Below, one piece after another: positions 49,701 through 59,623 of a stretch of DNA of 64,000 nt. The position numbers and the translations under genes are program-made. The stretch is taken from assembly GCA_025618425.1 (NCBI GenBank), contig CM046832.1:47262859-47326858 (forward strand), given 5' to 3'. How positions within the stretch are numbered: position 1 is the first letter of the stretch; the number at the start of each line of letters is the position of its first letter. This DNA is from Heliocidaris tuberculata (taxonomy: Eukaryota; Echinodermata; Echinoidea; Camarodonta; Echinometridae). The notes below the pieces were generated by a model. That model was not told the origin of the DNA, searched no databases, and worked only from the letters and a program-made list of their open reading frames with translations.

Positions 49701-52700
49701 AGTTTTTCTTCATAAGATTTCTTTGTATTCCCCTTCCTTTTTTATAAGTACATGTACATTCATGTATTTTGGATAAACATGTGCGAGGGACTGTTGACCG
49801 CGCGTGACTACCTAAGGCGCTGGCGCGCTGGCATGATTAGACGGAGACAATTTCTACAGATTAGATTTAGGCGGCTTATGCCTATCCTGTCTTGCGCCCA
49901 CGCGATTTCCTCCGCCTGTTTTGTTGTTGTTGTTGTTGTTTTTGTTTTTGTTTTTGTTTTTTCCTCGAATGGTTTATTTCAGTTGCCAAACACAAAGGAG
50001 TTTTCCCACAGTGTTTGTAGCTTCTTAGGGGTAAATATTGGCTTGTAATTCGTGTTATATCATTTTCGGGTAACCGGGAACCCGCCCGAAAAATAGTCGG
50101 GTTCCCGAATTGAAAAAATACCCGAAACTCCCACCCCTATGGGAAAAAGACACAACCTTTGTTGTTTTCATACGCGTAATCCCACACGTATGAAAACCCA
50201 ATTTAGGCGCTTAACTGTACACGTTCGGTAATACAATCTGTTCGGAATTACAATCCTTGACTACATGTATATAAACTAAGATTGGAAAGGTGAAAGAGAA
50301 GATGATAAAAAGAAACAGGGGGTCGTTTCATCAAATCAACTCCATGACAATCATAACTTTGTCGGCGATCTACGGAAATGTCATGGACTTGACAAACTGT
50401 TTCACGAAGACATGATAAACGACAACTCAATGATATCGATACCCATCGGCTAAAAAACATAGTCTATATCACAGTCCATTGGATTTATCGTCAATTACCC
50501 AAACAGACTTTGAGGCTCAGTTTTCTCCAAACTGTTCCAAAATGTCAAAAAAGGCAGCGAAAATTAATACTGGTGATACAAACATCCTGTTTACAAGAAA
50601 AGATGTGTTACTTATGGTAGGGTGTCTGGAGGATTTTTCTATCTCAGAAACTACACATTCAAATGATTTGATTTTTTCAGATCTTGTTGAAAAAACTGTA
50701 AAAAATACATGTACAAAATTTTATGTCAATCCATGCATTAATTATTCAGTAATGCTCAAATGAATTCTTGTAAATTTTCAGCTTTTTTCCCCCCATAGAC
50801 GTGTACAAATGAAATGGCACAAAAACGTGCTGCTGAAACACTGGCAGTGCGCACACACAGTGTGTGTAGTTGTGTGTAAATTTGCATAGGGCCCAGTGGG
50901 GCAGTAGGGGGAGGGCATTTTCAAATTGATATAGCAACATGATCTCATATTAGTTTCTCTAAAATTCCTGCAGAATCAAATTTGGAACATTCCAAATTAC
51001 TTAAGTTCTTATGGACAAGTTTATAGCTCAACAACTTGCCGAGATGTCACTTTAAACATATCCCTTTTCAGTTTTTCTTAATGAAGGAATTAAGCATACA
51101 ACTTGTCCTTAACACCAAAAGATAGGAAATATAATTTCCTATCATATGATACCAAATTTATTTCAAACTGCCAATGGGATCACATTTTTTTGTTAGTTCG
51201 AAAAACCCTTACGCTGAAAAACTGTGCGCCATATTTTGTGCTGATTCAGCATAAAAACAGCTGACAGTATTTGGCCAACCTTCAGACACCCTACTTATGG
51301 CATCTTAGAATTTATAAAATTGAGAAAACTTGAGGATGCATTTGCGATGTACGAATCTAGATTTGTAAATAAGAGGATACCGTAATTGACTAATTATGGA
51401 AAGAAGACCCAAATCGTGTACACTTTAGAGAAAATGATTAAATAAAGATATTTTATGACCCAATTCTTAATATTCAGATATAAAAAATACATTTCATATT
51501 GTTTATATCAAATTATTGCGTGAAAAGGGAAAAATAAAGGTAAAATACATACATGATAAATTGTCGTCGTTTAAATTGGTCTGTATATGCAGACTGTTCC
51601 GTTTTAGACGCTTTTTCTATGGTAGACCGATGTGGGTATTTTTAATATTAATCTCAAATACTTGTTGGGGATCAAGAAGTCATAAAAACATAATCATGAT
51701 AATGTCCGTCTGTAAAATATTATAATAAAAAGATTAGTAAAACTATTTGATAAAAAGAATGATAAAGAAATGTGCTTGGAGAGCAGGAAATAATTTTCTC
51801 TTAGCTTACATTTTTCATTTTTTCGCAGCCCATAGACTAAGCTGGCTTGTGATGGCGTTCTAAAAAGATATGACATGTTTGGAGTACCGACAAGTCACTT
51901 GTCAGGGAAGTTGTCGCTGATCTTTGCAAATACGGCTTTGTGAAACGGTTAGCGGACAAGTTGAGCGACAGCGTCGAGATGTCGCTGATCTTGTCGTTAT
52001 GACGGTTTGATGATACGACCCCCAGAAGAATAATATTTGTATGGAAGGATGGAAAGCAAAAAAACAAAAAACAGAATAGAAATTACACTTACACTACAGA
52101 AGCACACATCAAAACATGTCAAAACAAATAAATAGGTCTAACTGTTAATGTTTAATAAACTTAGACCCCTAGCCTGCTAACTAAACTGTAAACAACTTTT
52201 GCAATGCATGTTTCCCACAAAAAGAACCTAATTAAATCAACTTATCACATTGGGGACTCTACTCTGGAGTCAGTTACAGATCACACCTATTTGGGAGTTC
52301 GATTAAATAACAAACTGAGTTGGGCTAATCACATCCGAGGAGTCTCTTCAAAAGGAAATCAAATTCTTGGCCTTATGCGAAGAAATCTCTTCAGTTGCTC
52401 GTCGAAAGTCAAATCCATTGCATACAAAACTCTTGTCCGACCCAGATTAGAATACTGTGCTTCAGTATGGGATCCACATCAAAAGGAATACATAACTCAG
52501 CTAGAAGCCGTGCAACGGCGATCTGCCAGATTTGTCCTCAATATAAATCAGAGAACTGCTAGTGTTACAGAGATGTTAAAACGTCTAGAGTGGAAACCAC
52601 TTGAACACAGAAGGGCTGCTCTCAGGCTAACACTGCTTTATAAATCAATTAACAACCTTACTGCCATGGACACTTCTCATCTGCAATCGAACCGGAACGG

Positions 52701-53952
52701 TAATTGTGGGGTTATGACAAGACAGCAACAGTCTATTTCCTTTGTAAAACTTGATGCCTCTAAGGATTGCTATAAGCAGTAGAGGCGCACGGCCGACATC
52801 GGAGACTCTCTCCCATTTGGGAGACTGTCTCTCATATCGGAGACTTAGCTTACAAAAGGATAAAAGAAACAACACTAACAACAAGGCAGTTTATCCCAGC
52901 CAAATTTTTGCCTGACTGAGGTCAGAAACCCATTTGTTTTGTGTGTGGGTCATAACAAAAATTGTTATGAAAACAAAAGTAGACGGTGAATCTTTGAAGT
53001 AGAAGGTCAAAAGGGGTAATTTTTCATGAGGAATCTGCTTATCACATTTTCATTTTGCGCCGAGGTAATCCCTTTGCCGCAAATGTAAACAAAGAAAATC
53101 GATCTCCCAAATGGGAGACTGTCTCCCACATCGGCTACCAAAAATATTTATGAAAGTCTCTGATAACAGAGACAATCTCCCAAATGGGAGAGAGTCTCCA
53201 ATATCGGCCGTGCGCCTCTACTGATAAGTACTCTCTATTTCCAAGAACATTCGCAGAATGGAATCTTCTACCAGCTGATGTTAGAGAAGCCCCCAGCTTG
53301 CATACATTTAAATTGAAATTGAACCCATTAGACTTAGGGAAAATTATCCAAAAAGCGCACTACAAAGCTTAAAAACACGACCGCTCTATCGACCACGCCT
53401 GCACGTTTATATCCCTGATGTGGAGTTTGTGCAGTATACCACCAGAACCAGAACCAGAACTAGCAGTATTTTAGTAAAGGCCAACAGTAACAAGTTATCT
53501 TTACTAGGTCTACTTTAGTTAGGTTATTAACAAAATCATTTATTTTGTAACACTAACTTTAACAGTTAACACTTAGAGTCTACTACTTAGATTTAGACTA
53601 GACAGACCCTAACTTGGTCGTGTTGATTACTTTAGATCTAACTTACTAGATCTAGACCCTATGTACCACTGCTGAACAACATACAAATTCATGCCTTTCA
53701 TAGGAAAAATAAAATTTGATCACAGCCCAAAAAACGATTGAACCACTGCTGAACAACATACAAATTCATGCCTTTCATAGGAAAAATAAAATTTGATCAC
53801 AGCCCAAAAAACGATTGAACTAACATTTAACAACATATACAAATTCATGGGAAAGGGGCTATATCCCTATCCCTATAGTATCAATATAAAATGCTCTCTA
53901 TCCTCTAAGTTATGTACAATTAAGGTACAATCAAGAAAATCTTACCCGCCAT
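37758..53952 (-). CDS. HAT1: Histone acetyltransferase type B catalytic subunit
   Basis: HAT1 acetylates newly made histone H4 on Lys5 and Lys12, working with RBBP7/RBBP4 before chromatin assembly. Coding exons (minus): 53946-53952, 47293-47379, 46935-47010, 46018-46141, 42489-42790, 41884-41988, 40551-40657, 39870-40021, 38623-38739, 37758-37928. Every junction keeps phase; 1248 nt give 415 aa, against 419 in human. Exon 1 codes only MA plus one base. Landmarks: FTHQIFGENETVFGYRGLK near the N-terminus, YIDVDDERWMYYT about 187-198, acetyl-CoA-binding motif RQGHGA at 244-249, DITVEDPSDEF with E271 at the position of the human catalytic Glu276, VYEILRL and the basic/coiled C-terminal tail KKRLNIPF..KVLKPEEL. 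Human Glu187 is replaced by Asp182. A YY1-type motif overlaps the ATG and an ETS site is just upstream. A minus-strand AATAAA at 36889-36894 is a candidate poly(A) signal. Confidence 0.97.
38850..39170 (+). repeat. Interspersed repeat, copy 2
   Basis: Reverse-orientation partner of 29500-29870, in HAT1 intron 8. It is immediately followed by the solitary arm of the 22-kb element family. Confidence 0.65.
39225..39520 (+). repeat. Solitary arm of the 22.15-kb element family
   Basis: Aligns closely with 22150-22450: GCTGGCATTAGC, TTTTGTGACCTAAATTTCAC, AGTAAATCAAGCTCGTTCC and AACCTTATTTGTCAT blocks are shared. Only one arm is present here. Confidence 0.7.
40327..40498. mobile_element. Pogo-like MITE with CAGT.AAACCTG ends
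   Basis: 172 bp with ends CAGTCAAACCTGCTTTAGCG and CAGTGAAACCTGTCTATAAA, each bordered by TA. A partial CAGTGGAACCTCGTTATAA end of the other pogo-like family lies just upstream at 40218. In HAT1 intron 7. Confidence 0.8.
40600..41710 (-). repeat. Tandem copies of the 5' half of HAT1 exon 7
   Basis: The acceptor and first roughly 50 coding bases of HAT1 exon 7 (QVLILPPFQRQGHGAQ) recur upstream in the intron. Exon-start equivalents are at 40657 (the real exon), 40800, 40940, 41573 and 41701; the period is about 140 bp once the inserted MITE is discounted. The copies lack the 3' half of the exon. The 40800 copy has a perfect acceptor but a 6-bp duplication within the RQGHG codons; 40940 keeps an intact acceptor; 41573 and 41701 are more decayed. 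Confidence 0.85.
41029..41517. mobile_element. 489-bp foldback MITE with TTAA target duplication
   Basis: Two 201-bp arms (41029-41229 and 41317-41517) are near-perfect inverted repeats around an 87-bp centre; ends are AGGGGGTACCC. TTAA flanks both sides (41025-41028, 41518-41521). The neighbouring tandem units supply the empty site (ATCTTTAAAAACTGAG), confirming insertion at TTAA. This target is typical of piggyBac or Kolobok mobilisation. No coding capacity. Confidence 0.9.
44121..45729. mobile_element. hAT-like element with TGTAGCTA ends
   Basis: The 8-bp duplication TACATCCA (44113-44120, 45730-45737) flanks ends CATTGTTGTAGCTAG and CAGGGATGTAGCTACGG. The interior includes GC-rich subterminal blocks (44200-44270, 45620-45715) and, at 44571-45281, a copy of the 716-bp element seen at 20115-20830. 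No transposase is recognisable. It lies in HAT1 intron 4. Confidence 0.65.
44571..45281. mobile_element. Second copy of the 20.1-kb inserted element
   Basis: Aligns with 20115-20830 over its full length, from ACACCAAGTAATATTA to GACGCTATCAG, with scattered substitutions and small indels. No direct repeat was found at its own borders. Confidence 0.7.
45836..45941. repeat. Long imperfect hairpin in HAT1 intron 3
   Basis: Arms of about 48 bp (GGCGGAACGTCGGGCTCGG .. GGCACCTTTTGT) pair across a 7-nt loop with a few mismatches and a poly-C expansion on the right arm. The direct repeat GCTCAGGTG flanks it (45821-45829, 45948-45956), suggesting a foldback insertion; a microRNA-type precursor is an alternative. 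Confidence 0.7.
48006..50265. mobile_element. TATTTCCGAACA-end element, interrupted copy
   Basis: Reverse-orientation copy of 21403-21898, split by a 1878-bp insertion at 48262-50139. The two halves (48006-48261 and 50152-50265) together align with the uninterrupted copy. In HAT1 intron 1. Confidence 0.7.
48262..50139. mobile_element. 1878-bp TIR element with 12-bp target duplication
   Basis: The ends read inward as TAGGGCTGGGAC and TAGGGGTGGGAG, followed by related CCCG-rich subterminal blocks. TGGGAAAAAGAC occurs on both sides (48250-48261, 50140-50151), and the same bases occur once in the uninterrupted copy of the host element near 21645-21660, which is the empty site. The interior has a TGA-rich stretch (49180-49330) and no recognisable transposase. 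Confidence 0.7.
50318..52023. mobile_element. 1.7-kb TIR element with GGGGGTCGT ends
   Basis: The ends GGGGGTCGTTTCATCAAATC and GGGGGTCGTATCATCAAACC are inverted repeats. It is split by a 675-bp element at 50618-51292. The open frame from 50479 is unrecognised and runs into that insertion. In HAT1 intron 1. Confidence 0.65.
50618..51292. mobile_element. 675-bp hAT-like element nested in the previous one
   Basis: The 8-bp duplication ACTTATGG (50610-50617, 51293-51300) surrounds ends TAGGGTGTCTGGAGG and AGGGTGTCTGAAGG. Duplication length and ends fit hAT. Noncoding. Confidence 0.75.
52190..53460 (+). pseudogene. Non-LTR retrotransposon 3' fragment (CR1/Jockey-like), interrupted
   Basis: 52204-52776 and 53229-53372 encode the C-terminal part of a reverse transcriptase (YLGVRLNNKLSWANHI, RPRLEYCASVWDP, LEAVQRRSARFV, FPRTFAEWNLLPADV), followed by a short 3' UTR ending in ACCAGA repeats. 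The catalytic YxDD region and endonuclease are absent, as expected for a 5'-truncated copy. A 447-bp DNA element at 52777-53223 splits the frame; discounting it and one copy of its duplication, the frame is continuous. In HAT1 intron 1, opposite strand. Confidence 0.9.
52777..53223. mobile_element. 447-bp TIR element inside the retrotransposon
   Basis: The ends CAGTAGAGGCGCACGGCC are identical inverted repeats for 18 bp and continue for about 65 bp with substitutions. ATAAG flanks both sides (52772-52776, 53224-53228), a 5-bp duplication supported by the restored reading frame of the host retrotransposon. Internally, TCTCCCATTTGGGAGA palindromes recur near both ends. Confidence 0.9.
53666..53822. 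repeat. 77-bp perfect tandem duplication
   Basis: The unit beginning CCACTGCTGAACAACATACA occurs twice in succession (53666 and 53743) without differences that I can see, followed by a partial diverged third copy. In HAT1 intron 1 close to exon 1. The identity implies a recent event or an assembly artefact. Confidence 0.9.
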
Positions 53953-53956
53953 CTTG
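53946..53956 (-). promoter_or_regulatory. YY1-type motif overlapping the HAT1 start codon
   Basis: The minus strand reads CAAGATGGCGG, the YY1 consensus, with ATG as the HAT1 start codon and the donor immediately after. YY1 sites at the initiator codon of a very short first coding exon are common in housekeeping genes. Function is inferred. Confidence 0.5.
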
Positions 53957-53987
53957 ATTTCGCGCGAGACAACTCGAAATTCACGAC

Positions 53988-53995
53988 CCGGAAGT
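53988..53995 (+). promoter_or_regulatory. ETS-type site upstream of HAT1
   Basis: CCGGAAGT 36 bp upstream of the HAT1 ATG, the same core found upstream of RSU1. Confidence 0.45.
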
Positions 53996-54242
53996 AATTT
54001 GTCTCTAGTTTTATACTGCCGGTATACGGTGCGAGTTAGTGTGTGTGTACGTGGGAGGTTACCAGGTCAGTCAATGTCTTTCCAAATTCCAGCTCTTTAA
54101 GAAAATACCTGAGAAACTGTGATAAAACAATATTTTTATATTGACCAGGCATCTTATACATTTCTATAGTAATATTATTATCTAACTGGCATTGTGATAT
54201 TTCGTTTCCTTTTACAGTGACTTCTGACTGTACCCGTCGACT

Positions 54243-54515
54243 TCAATCAAAATTGACTGTGCCGTGGTCCGCGGGGTCAGCAATCACGCACCGAGGAAGT
54301 GACACAAGCAACCCGGGTATCGACGTTCGAACTGGCCCTGCCAAGCCTACACACACAGGCGCTAATACCGTGCTTCGGGCCCCGGCCGGCTGCTGAATCC
54401 AATCGAGCAGAGGCCAGAGCTGGCTGGGAGAGAAACTGACATTCAGTGTCACAGACTGAGCTAATAATATTTCTTGTTCTAAAGAGTAAGTCTCGTTATT
54501 ATAAGAAGTCTCCAT
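54243..54515 (-). CDS. Unrecognised 90-codon frame in a GC-rich patch
   Basis: Open from ATG at 54515 to a stop at 54243, about 0.3 kb upstream of the HAT1 ATG on the same strand. The peptide (METSYNNETYSLEQEILLAQ at its start) resembles nothing I know. Base composition at 54240-54450 is clearly more GC-rich than the surroundings, so the frame may simply be a by-product of a promoter-proximal GC island. Low confidence that it is translated. Confidence 0.15.
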   Translation of the reverse strand: METSYNNETYSLEQEILLAQSVTLNVSFSPSQLWPLLDWIQQPAGARSTVLAPVCVGLAGPVRTSIPGLLVSLPRCVIADPADHGTVNFD

Positions 54516-54601
54516 TTTATGTTCATGTTATTGTTAAAGGAGAAGTTCACCTTTATGGTCAGAAAAATAAAAGATAAAAAGAAATAAAATGAAATGACAA
54601 T

Positions 54602-56706
54602 CCCGGTTGGGCACTCGGCCTCAAAAGTGGTAACTTTTTAGGTGTGTGCCGCTGGCAAGATAAAAAGAGGGGGCTTCGGAACTAGCGTATCATGAAGAGG
54701 ATGGTCTTTGGAACCACTAACATTTTTTAAAAAGGGGGTCTTTGGAACTGGATTACAAATTAATATGAATATGATGCTGGAACTGGTTGCCATTAACTAA
54801 ATATGCTGTGTGTCATGGCAAGTCTAGTAATTATGGTGTGTGTATTCATATAAGTGGGGTTAATACGCATGCATGCGCCCAGCATGAATGAAAACTAAAT
54901 TCCCTGGGGTGGATTGGAACCGGATTGGAAGCAATGGGGAAGCCCGGAGGAATTAATTTGATTAATTTGCCTCACTACCTGCATGATGCATCCACAACTC
55001 AACCTTGAGTAACCTTAATAAAGTAGACATAGATAGATGTCTACAGATATCTATAAATTTGGTATCTACGGCTAGCATATGTTATTTTTAAGTTGTTCAT
55101 TTACAAAACATATCGCAAAAATCTTCTGGGTATTAGATATCCGCAATTGAAGTGTTGAAAAATAGCCTCCTCTCTTTGCCTAGAAAACCACTCGCGAAAC
55201 AGGTCCAGTATCAGTGACGTCAAGGGCGGGATCAGGAGTAGCACAGTAACTGGATAGTCCACAGAGAAGCATGTCAGTGTTATACAAATTTCTGCTTATT
55301 TTGTTTCAAAGGCTGAAAAGTCCAAATTTCATAACTCTATGTACAATTCTTCACCCTCTCCTTATATTTCATTGTATGAATATCAATTCCATCTTTCAGA
55401 ATTATGATATATATATGCCAGCAATGCACAATAAGTCGATATTTTCACCATGTAATTTTTTTTTTGGTGTGTGTGTGTTTACTTTGATGAGATTGTACGT
55501 GTACTCGATAAAGTAGATCCGGTCGTTTCAGCTAGCGCTATACTGTGTATGTGTATGCCGTTGTTTATTTTGCGTTCGATCTATATCACACATAACATTC
55601 GAAAATGGCCGGAGAATTTGATCAAGACGATCTTCTTGTGGCTTTTGAGGAGTTCATTGGAGAAGAGGACGAAGGTGGTGATCATGACTTAGACGGAAAT
55701 GATGAAGGAGAAAGAAAGAACGTTTGTGTTGAGCCTCATCACTCCTTATGCGGATGAATATCGTTCATTAGATCCTAAAACTACAACATGCACTAGTCAC
55801 AGTCAGAGCAAGGAGTTATCACAGAACACATTCAAGTTTGATATATTTATACAAATATTTTACAGGTACCGTATCCTTTTTGGGGCAGTCATCAGCATCC
55901 ATTATAATTACGATCATATCTCTAAGCCTCTTCTTCTCACAAAATTGCTCCTGTACGGAGCTGATGACAAGATAATGTCTATATACACCCGCCCACTCGT
56001 TAAGTGCATGTTGATTTCACCATGTTTTCGAGCAGTAAACTCGGCTTAAAACCCTATCCAAAAGGAGAATGTGAGGATATAAAAAAAATTCACGACTGGA
56101 GAATGTTGCTTCGTTATTTATTTAAATACAAACCGAAAATCATCCACATGAACTCGTTAACAAGAAAAGTTGTAAGCTCTGACAGGATTGCATTTATGTG
56201 GGAATACCACAGCCATTCACTTCCACATAGCCGTGATTACCTTCCATGACGTCATGGGCAGAGGACCCGTTTTCTATGTGCAAATTGGCGTATACGTCTT
56301 TGATATTTTGGTGGAGTTTACTCGCATATTTCACGAATCTGAACTTGTTTTGTTGGTTGAAAGGCACTTAATGTTATTCTGAGGGTTAAAAGCTTTCTAT
56401 TGGTATAATAATCTTGATATTTGGGAACGTCTTCGTATTTCTATTTTAAGTAATTAAGCACCTGGAATGAAACTCGTTTTCAACTTTTCACCAAAATTGA
56501 TATTTTTTTAAACAGGCTGGGGCGGGCCATGACTGCCGGAACAACGGAATGAAAAAAGCTTTGGAACGATTTTCTCTCTTCTTTTTCTAAACAAGAAAAA
56601 AAATTGGTATGCTTTTGAACGGAAATTTGAGTGTAAAAATGGGGGTCTTCTGGGCGGCACATACCCACCGCCCACTATATACTGAGTGTCCCCCCCCCCC
56701 CCCTCG
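54602..56706. mobile_element. Mosaic element with homopolymer G/C termini, copy B
   Basis: Begins GGGCACTCGG and ends CTGAGTG followed by a C run, as copy A. Aligned segments are 54602-54956 and 56452-56706; the intervening 1495 bp is an insertion. Copy B lacks both insertions found in copy A. Confidence 0.7.
54957..56451. mobile_element. 1495-bp insertion at AATTAA/TTAA in copy B
   Basis: Copy A reads GGAATTAAGCACC continuously; copy B has AATTAA at 54951-54956 and 56452-56457 with this sequence between, so the target is TTAA or AATTAA. Terminal inverted repeats are not evident. An acidic frame from ATG at 55604 (MAGEFDQDDLLVAFEEFIGE, about 50 codons) has a plausible coding look but no family I can name; it stops before any conserved domain. 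Confidence 0.55.
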
Positions 56707-56919
56707 GGGAAATGATCAGTGACAGACATTCAGTGATGAGTGAAGAATTGAAGAAAATGATAAATCTAATTTTGATGTTGTAATTAATCAAATGCAGATT
56801 TATTTAGCCAAGATAAATCCTTTTGCTTAATAGTTAAGTTTTGCTTTGGATGATTACTCGAAGTTGAAGCTCTGCTAGTCTGCTCTCATTCACTCACACT
56901 TGTGCGAGGTTTGCTGATT

Positions 56920-58586
56920 AATACACCTGTCAATTGTACGACGCACCGGGAATGGTGCGTCACTTGTTCAATGTGTGTCAAATTTTCGTGACGCACCCCA
57001 ACTCCAGGAAGCTCCAGGTACAAATAACCAAAATCTTCCCTACCCATTAGTTTGGTCGGTCGCATCGCTTAATTTCGGCAGGTAAGGTGAAAATTTGTAC
57101 TTACATTTCAGGTGAAATACTTAACTATCAGTCCGGCATTTTGATTTCATGAATCCACGGTATACAGTACGCACCATGCGATCGAGTCGGTACAATACGG
57201 GGGAAGATTGCCTCGGCGAGGAAATTCCATTTTCTTTAATCGAAATAATCGTCAAATTGTGAAATCACAATGCCAGACTGATAGTTAAAGTATTTCTCCT
57301 GAAATGTAAGTACAAATTTTCATCTTACCTGCCGGAATTGAGCGATGCGACGGACCAAACTAATGGGCGAGGAAGATTTTGGTTATTTGTACCTGGAGCT
57401 TCACCACCTAACTGCGGTGGCAGTGGAGCTCCCAGGAGTTAGATGCATCTGAGCACCCTACTTATGACAGACATTCGACTACCATGATGCACCCCACCGT
57501 CCTACCTATGAAGGACATTCGCCTACAATGACGGTACCCTTAGTCAGTTTTGTGATGCACCATTTCTTGATTTTGATGAACCATTACTGTCCTAGTGACG
57601 GACGAATCATCGGCAAACCTGGCCCGGAGAATAGGGGACCAGACACGCACGCATGCAATTTATACAGTGCAGAGACAGCCAAAAACCGAGGTAGGGGATA
57701 AAGCCGTAATCGAGTTCAAAATGACATTCAAAAATGTTTTTGTGAGGTAATCATGTTCAGACATATCACATTGTCCTCTTCGCTCTCAGATTCCTGGTTA
57801 TTTGATGAGAATAATTTTTATTTTAGCCAGAAACGTCGTCATAATTGCAAATGTTTCACCACTGAATCTTGTGCACAACGTCCCCGCTGCCGCTGGACTA
57901 CATTTGCTTGCACAGAAATGAATACAGCATGCGCGTCTGGTCCCCTATTCTCCGGGTTTACCCGAACCGTCAGCATCTAAATCTTAGTCGATCGAACTAG
58001 ATTTTTTTCATATGTTTTCCTTTATTTTCCTGAATTTTTAATAATAGGCCTATGTTCACACACAGTATTTCAGCATGGCGGTATGAAAAAGCCCGGTGTG
58101 ATAGTAGCATCACTAAGGAGTTTTCGATGTGTCGACTAGAACGTCGTCCTAGATCCTCCCAGCGACAATGGACTGCTTTGTGTTGACTGCATACAAAGTA
58201 GGTGAAGCGAGGTTCACGTTTTAGAGAAGACGGCAAAACCATGTTTGACGCGTTCTCGATCTGACTAGTGGACGAGGGAGAAGCCAGTGGACGGGTGAGC
58301 CGTTCTTACACAAAGCGCGGTATGCAGCTAACACAAAGCAGTCCATTGTAGCTGGGAGGATCTAGGACGGCGTTCACATCGACACATTCGAAAACTCACT
58401 ATTATCGCTCTGACAGGGATGCACCTAGGTAAAGTGACCGACCATGACGCACCCCAGCGTCCTACCTATGACGGACATTCACCTACAATGACGGTACCCT
58501 GCATCATTTTCGGGCGGTAAATGACCCACCCATGATGGACCTCTCCCAGGGGTCGTGAGGTGCGTCATACAATTGGCAGGTGTATT
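56920..58586. mobile_element. Composite of nested inverted repeats
   Basis: The outer ends ATACACCTGTCAATTGTACG (left) and ATACACCTGCCAATTGTATG (right, opposite strand) are inverted repeats continuing through GACGCACC. Inside are three further inverted-repeat structures: 57010-57400 (arms about 137 bp), 57597-57972 (arms about 50-60 bp) and 58099-58410 (arms about 95 bp). Direct repeats of a CGTCCTACCTATGA..GGACATTC block occur near 57505 and 58458. No transposase recognised. Confidence 0.65.
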
Positions 58587-59107
58587 ATAATACAGTCGGC
58601 ATATTACTGATCGATTGCGATCGACATTGCAAGGCTCGGTCGGTCATTCAAAGGTGCTGCACAAAATAAAAATATTGATTTTTATCATTTTTTGCAGTAT
58701 CATAAGGAATATTTACACGGCAAGAATCTGGAATTAGATGATCATCTATGTAGATCTAGATCTATATTTCAATTCTAAAGAAATTTCCTGTTTTGGGGCG
58801 CACATAGCTTGGAAAGGCTCTTTGAAAAGTTTTTTTTTTAAGCTGACGCTTCTCTTCATAGAGCCTGGTGCTTTTATCTATCTCAGCCATGTAGAAGCCA
58901 TTTTAGAATCTAAAGAACCTCTTGAAATTTACCTTTACCATGAGCCAGCTTCTCTCATCTCCTCTTCATCAAAGCTTAAGAGTATTAAAACCCAATTTTT
59001 TACCCTAGAGTTAAAAAATATTGAAAACAAAAGGTGAAATATTATTTTTAATGTTAAGCGGTAGGTTCAATATTGTCGGAACTCTCCAAAAAAGCTTTCG
59101 CTGTGCT

Positions 59108-59344
59108 GGTAGACCTGGAAGTGTCCCCTAATTTCTTGGATTTGTCATTGACTTACTGTCACAGGATTTTCAGATCCACCGTACGTTAGACAAGACTGCT
59201 ACGAGTGGGCCGCGCACGCATTCAGACCAGGCATCATCAGTATACAGTGCTGAAGACACCAAGTCTCAATAGATGTGGGATTGACGTGAGTGACGGTAAA
59301 TTGATGACATATCCCAGAAATTACGAGACACTTCCAAGTCTACC
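59108..59344. repeat. Inverted repeat upstream of the carrier gene
   Basis: GGTAGACCTGGAAGTGTCCC at the left is mirrored by GGTAGACTTGGAAGTGTCTC on the opposite strand at the right, with arms of about 45 bp. It lies 0.3 kb before the first recognised exon of the mitochondrial carrier. Confidence 0.65.
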
Positions 59345-59623
59345 AGGGCAGGGAAGGCTTTTTATTAATCCATCTTCTCTATATTGTAATTTTTGTTCAT
59401 ACTACAGTTAATTACAAAATTATTACTTCTACAATTGTGTAAGAAGAAAAACTAGAAATGCCAGCAGCCATATGCTGTACATGCTATATACTCTTGTCAT
59501 CAAGTTCATCATCAACAAAGCCATGTATTCTGCCAAAACTGGAGATTATAGGAATTGTAAGTTATAGGTCTAATATTTTCAATTGTTTCTTTGATATTTA
59601 GATTTGATAGAGCAGCTGACATT

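Noticed and set aside
50479..50763. 94-codon frame as a gene
   Set aside because: It crosses the border of the nested hAT-like element at 50617/50618 and resembles nothing known; at best part of a decayed transposon protein.
55699..56049. 116-codon plus-strand frame
   Set aside because: It overlaps a better acidic frame, lies in an inserted element and contains no recognisable domain.
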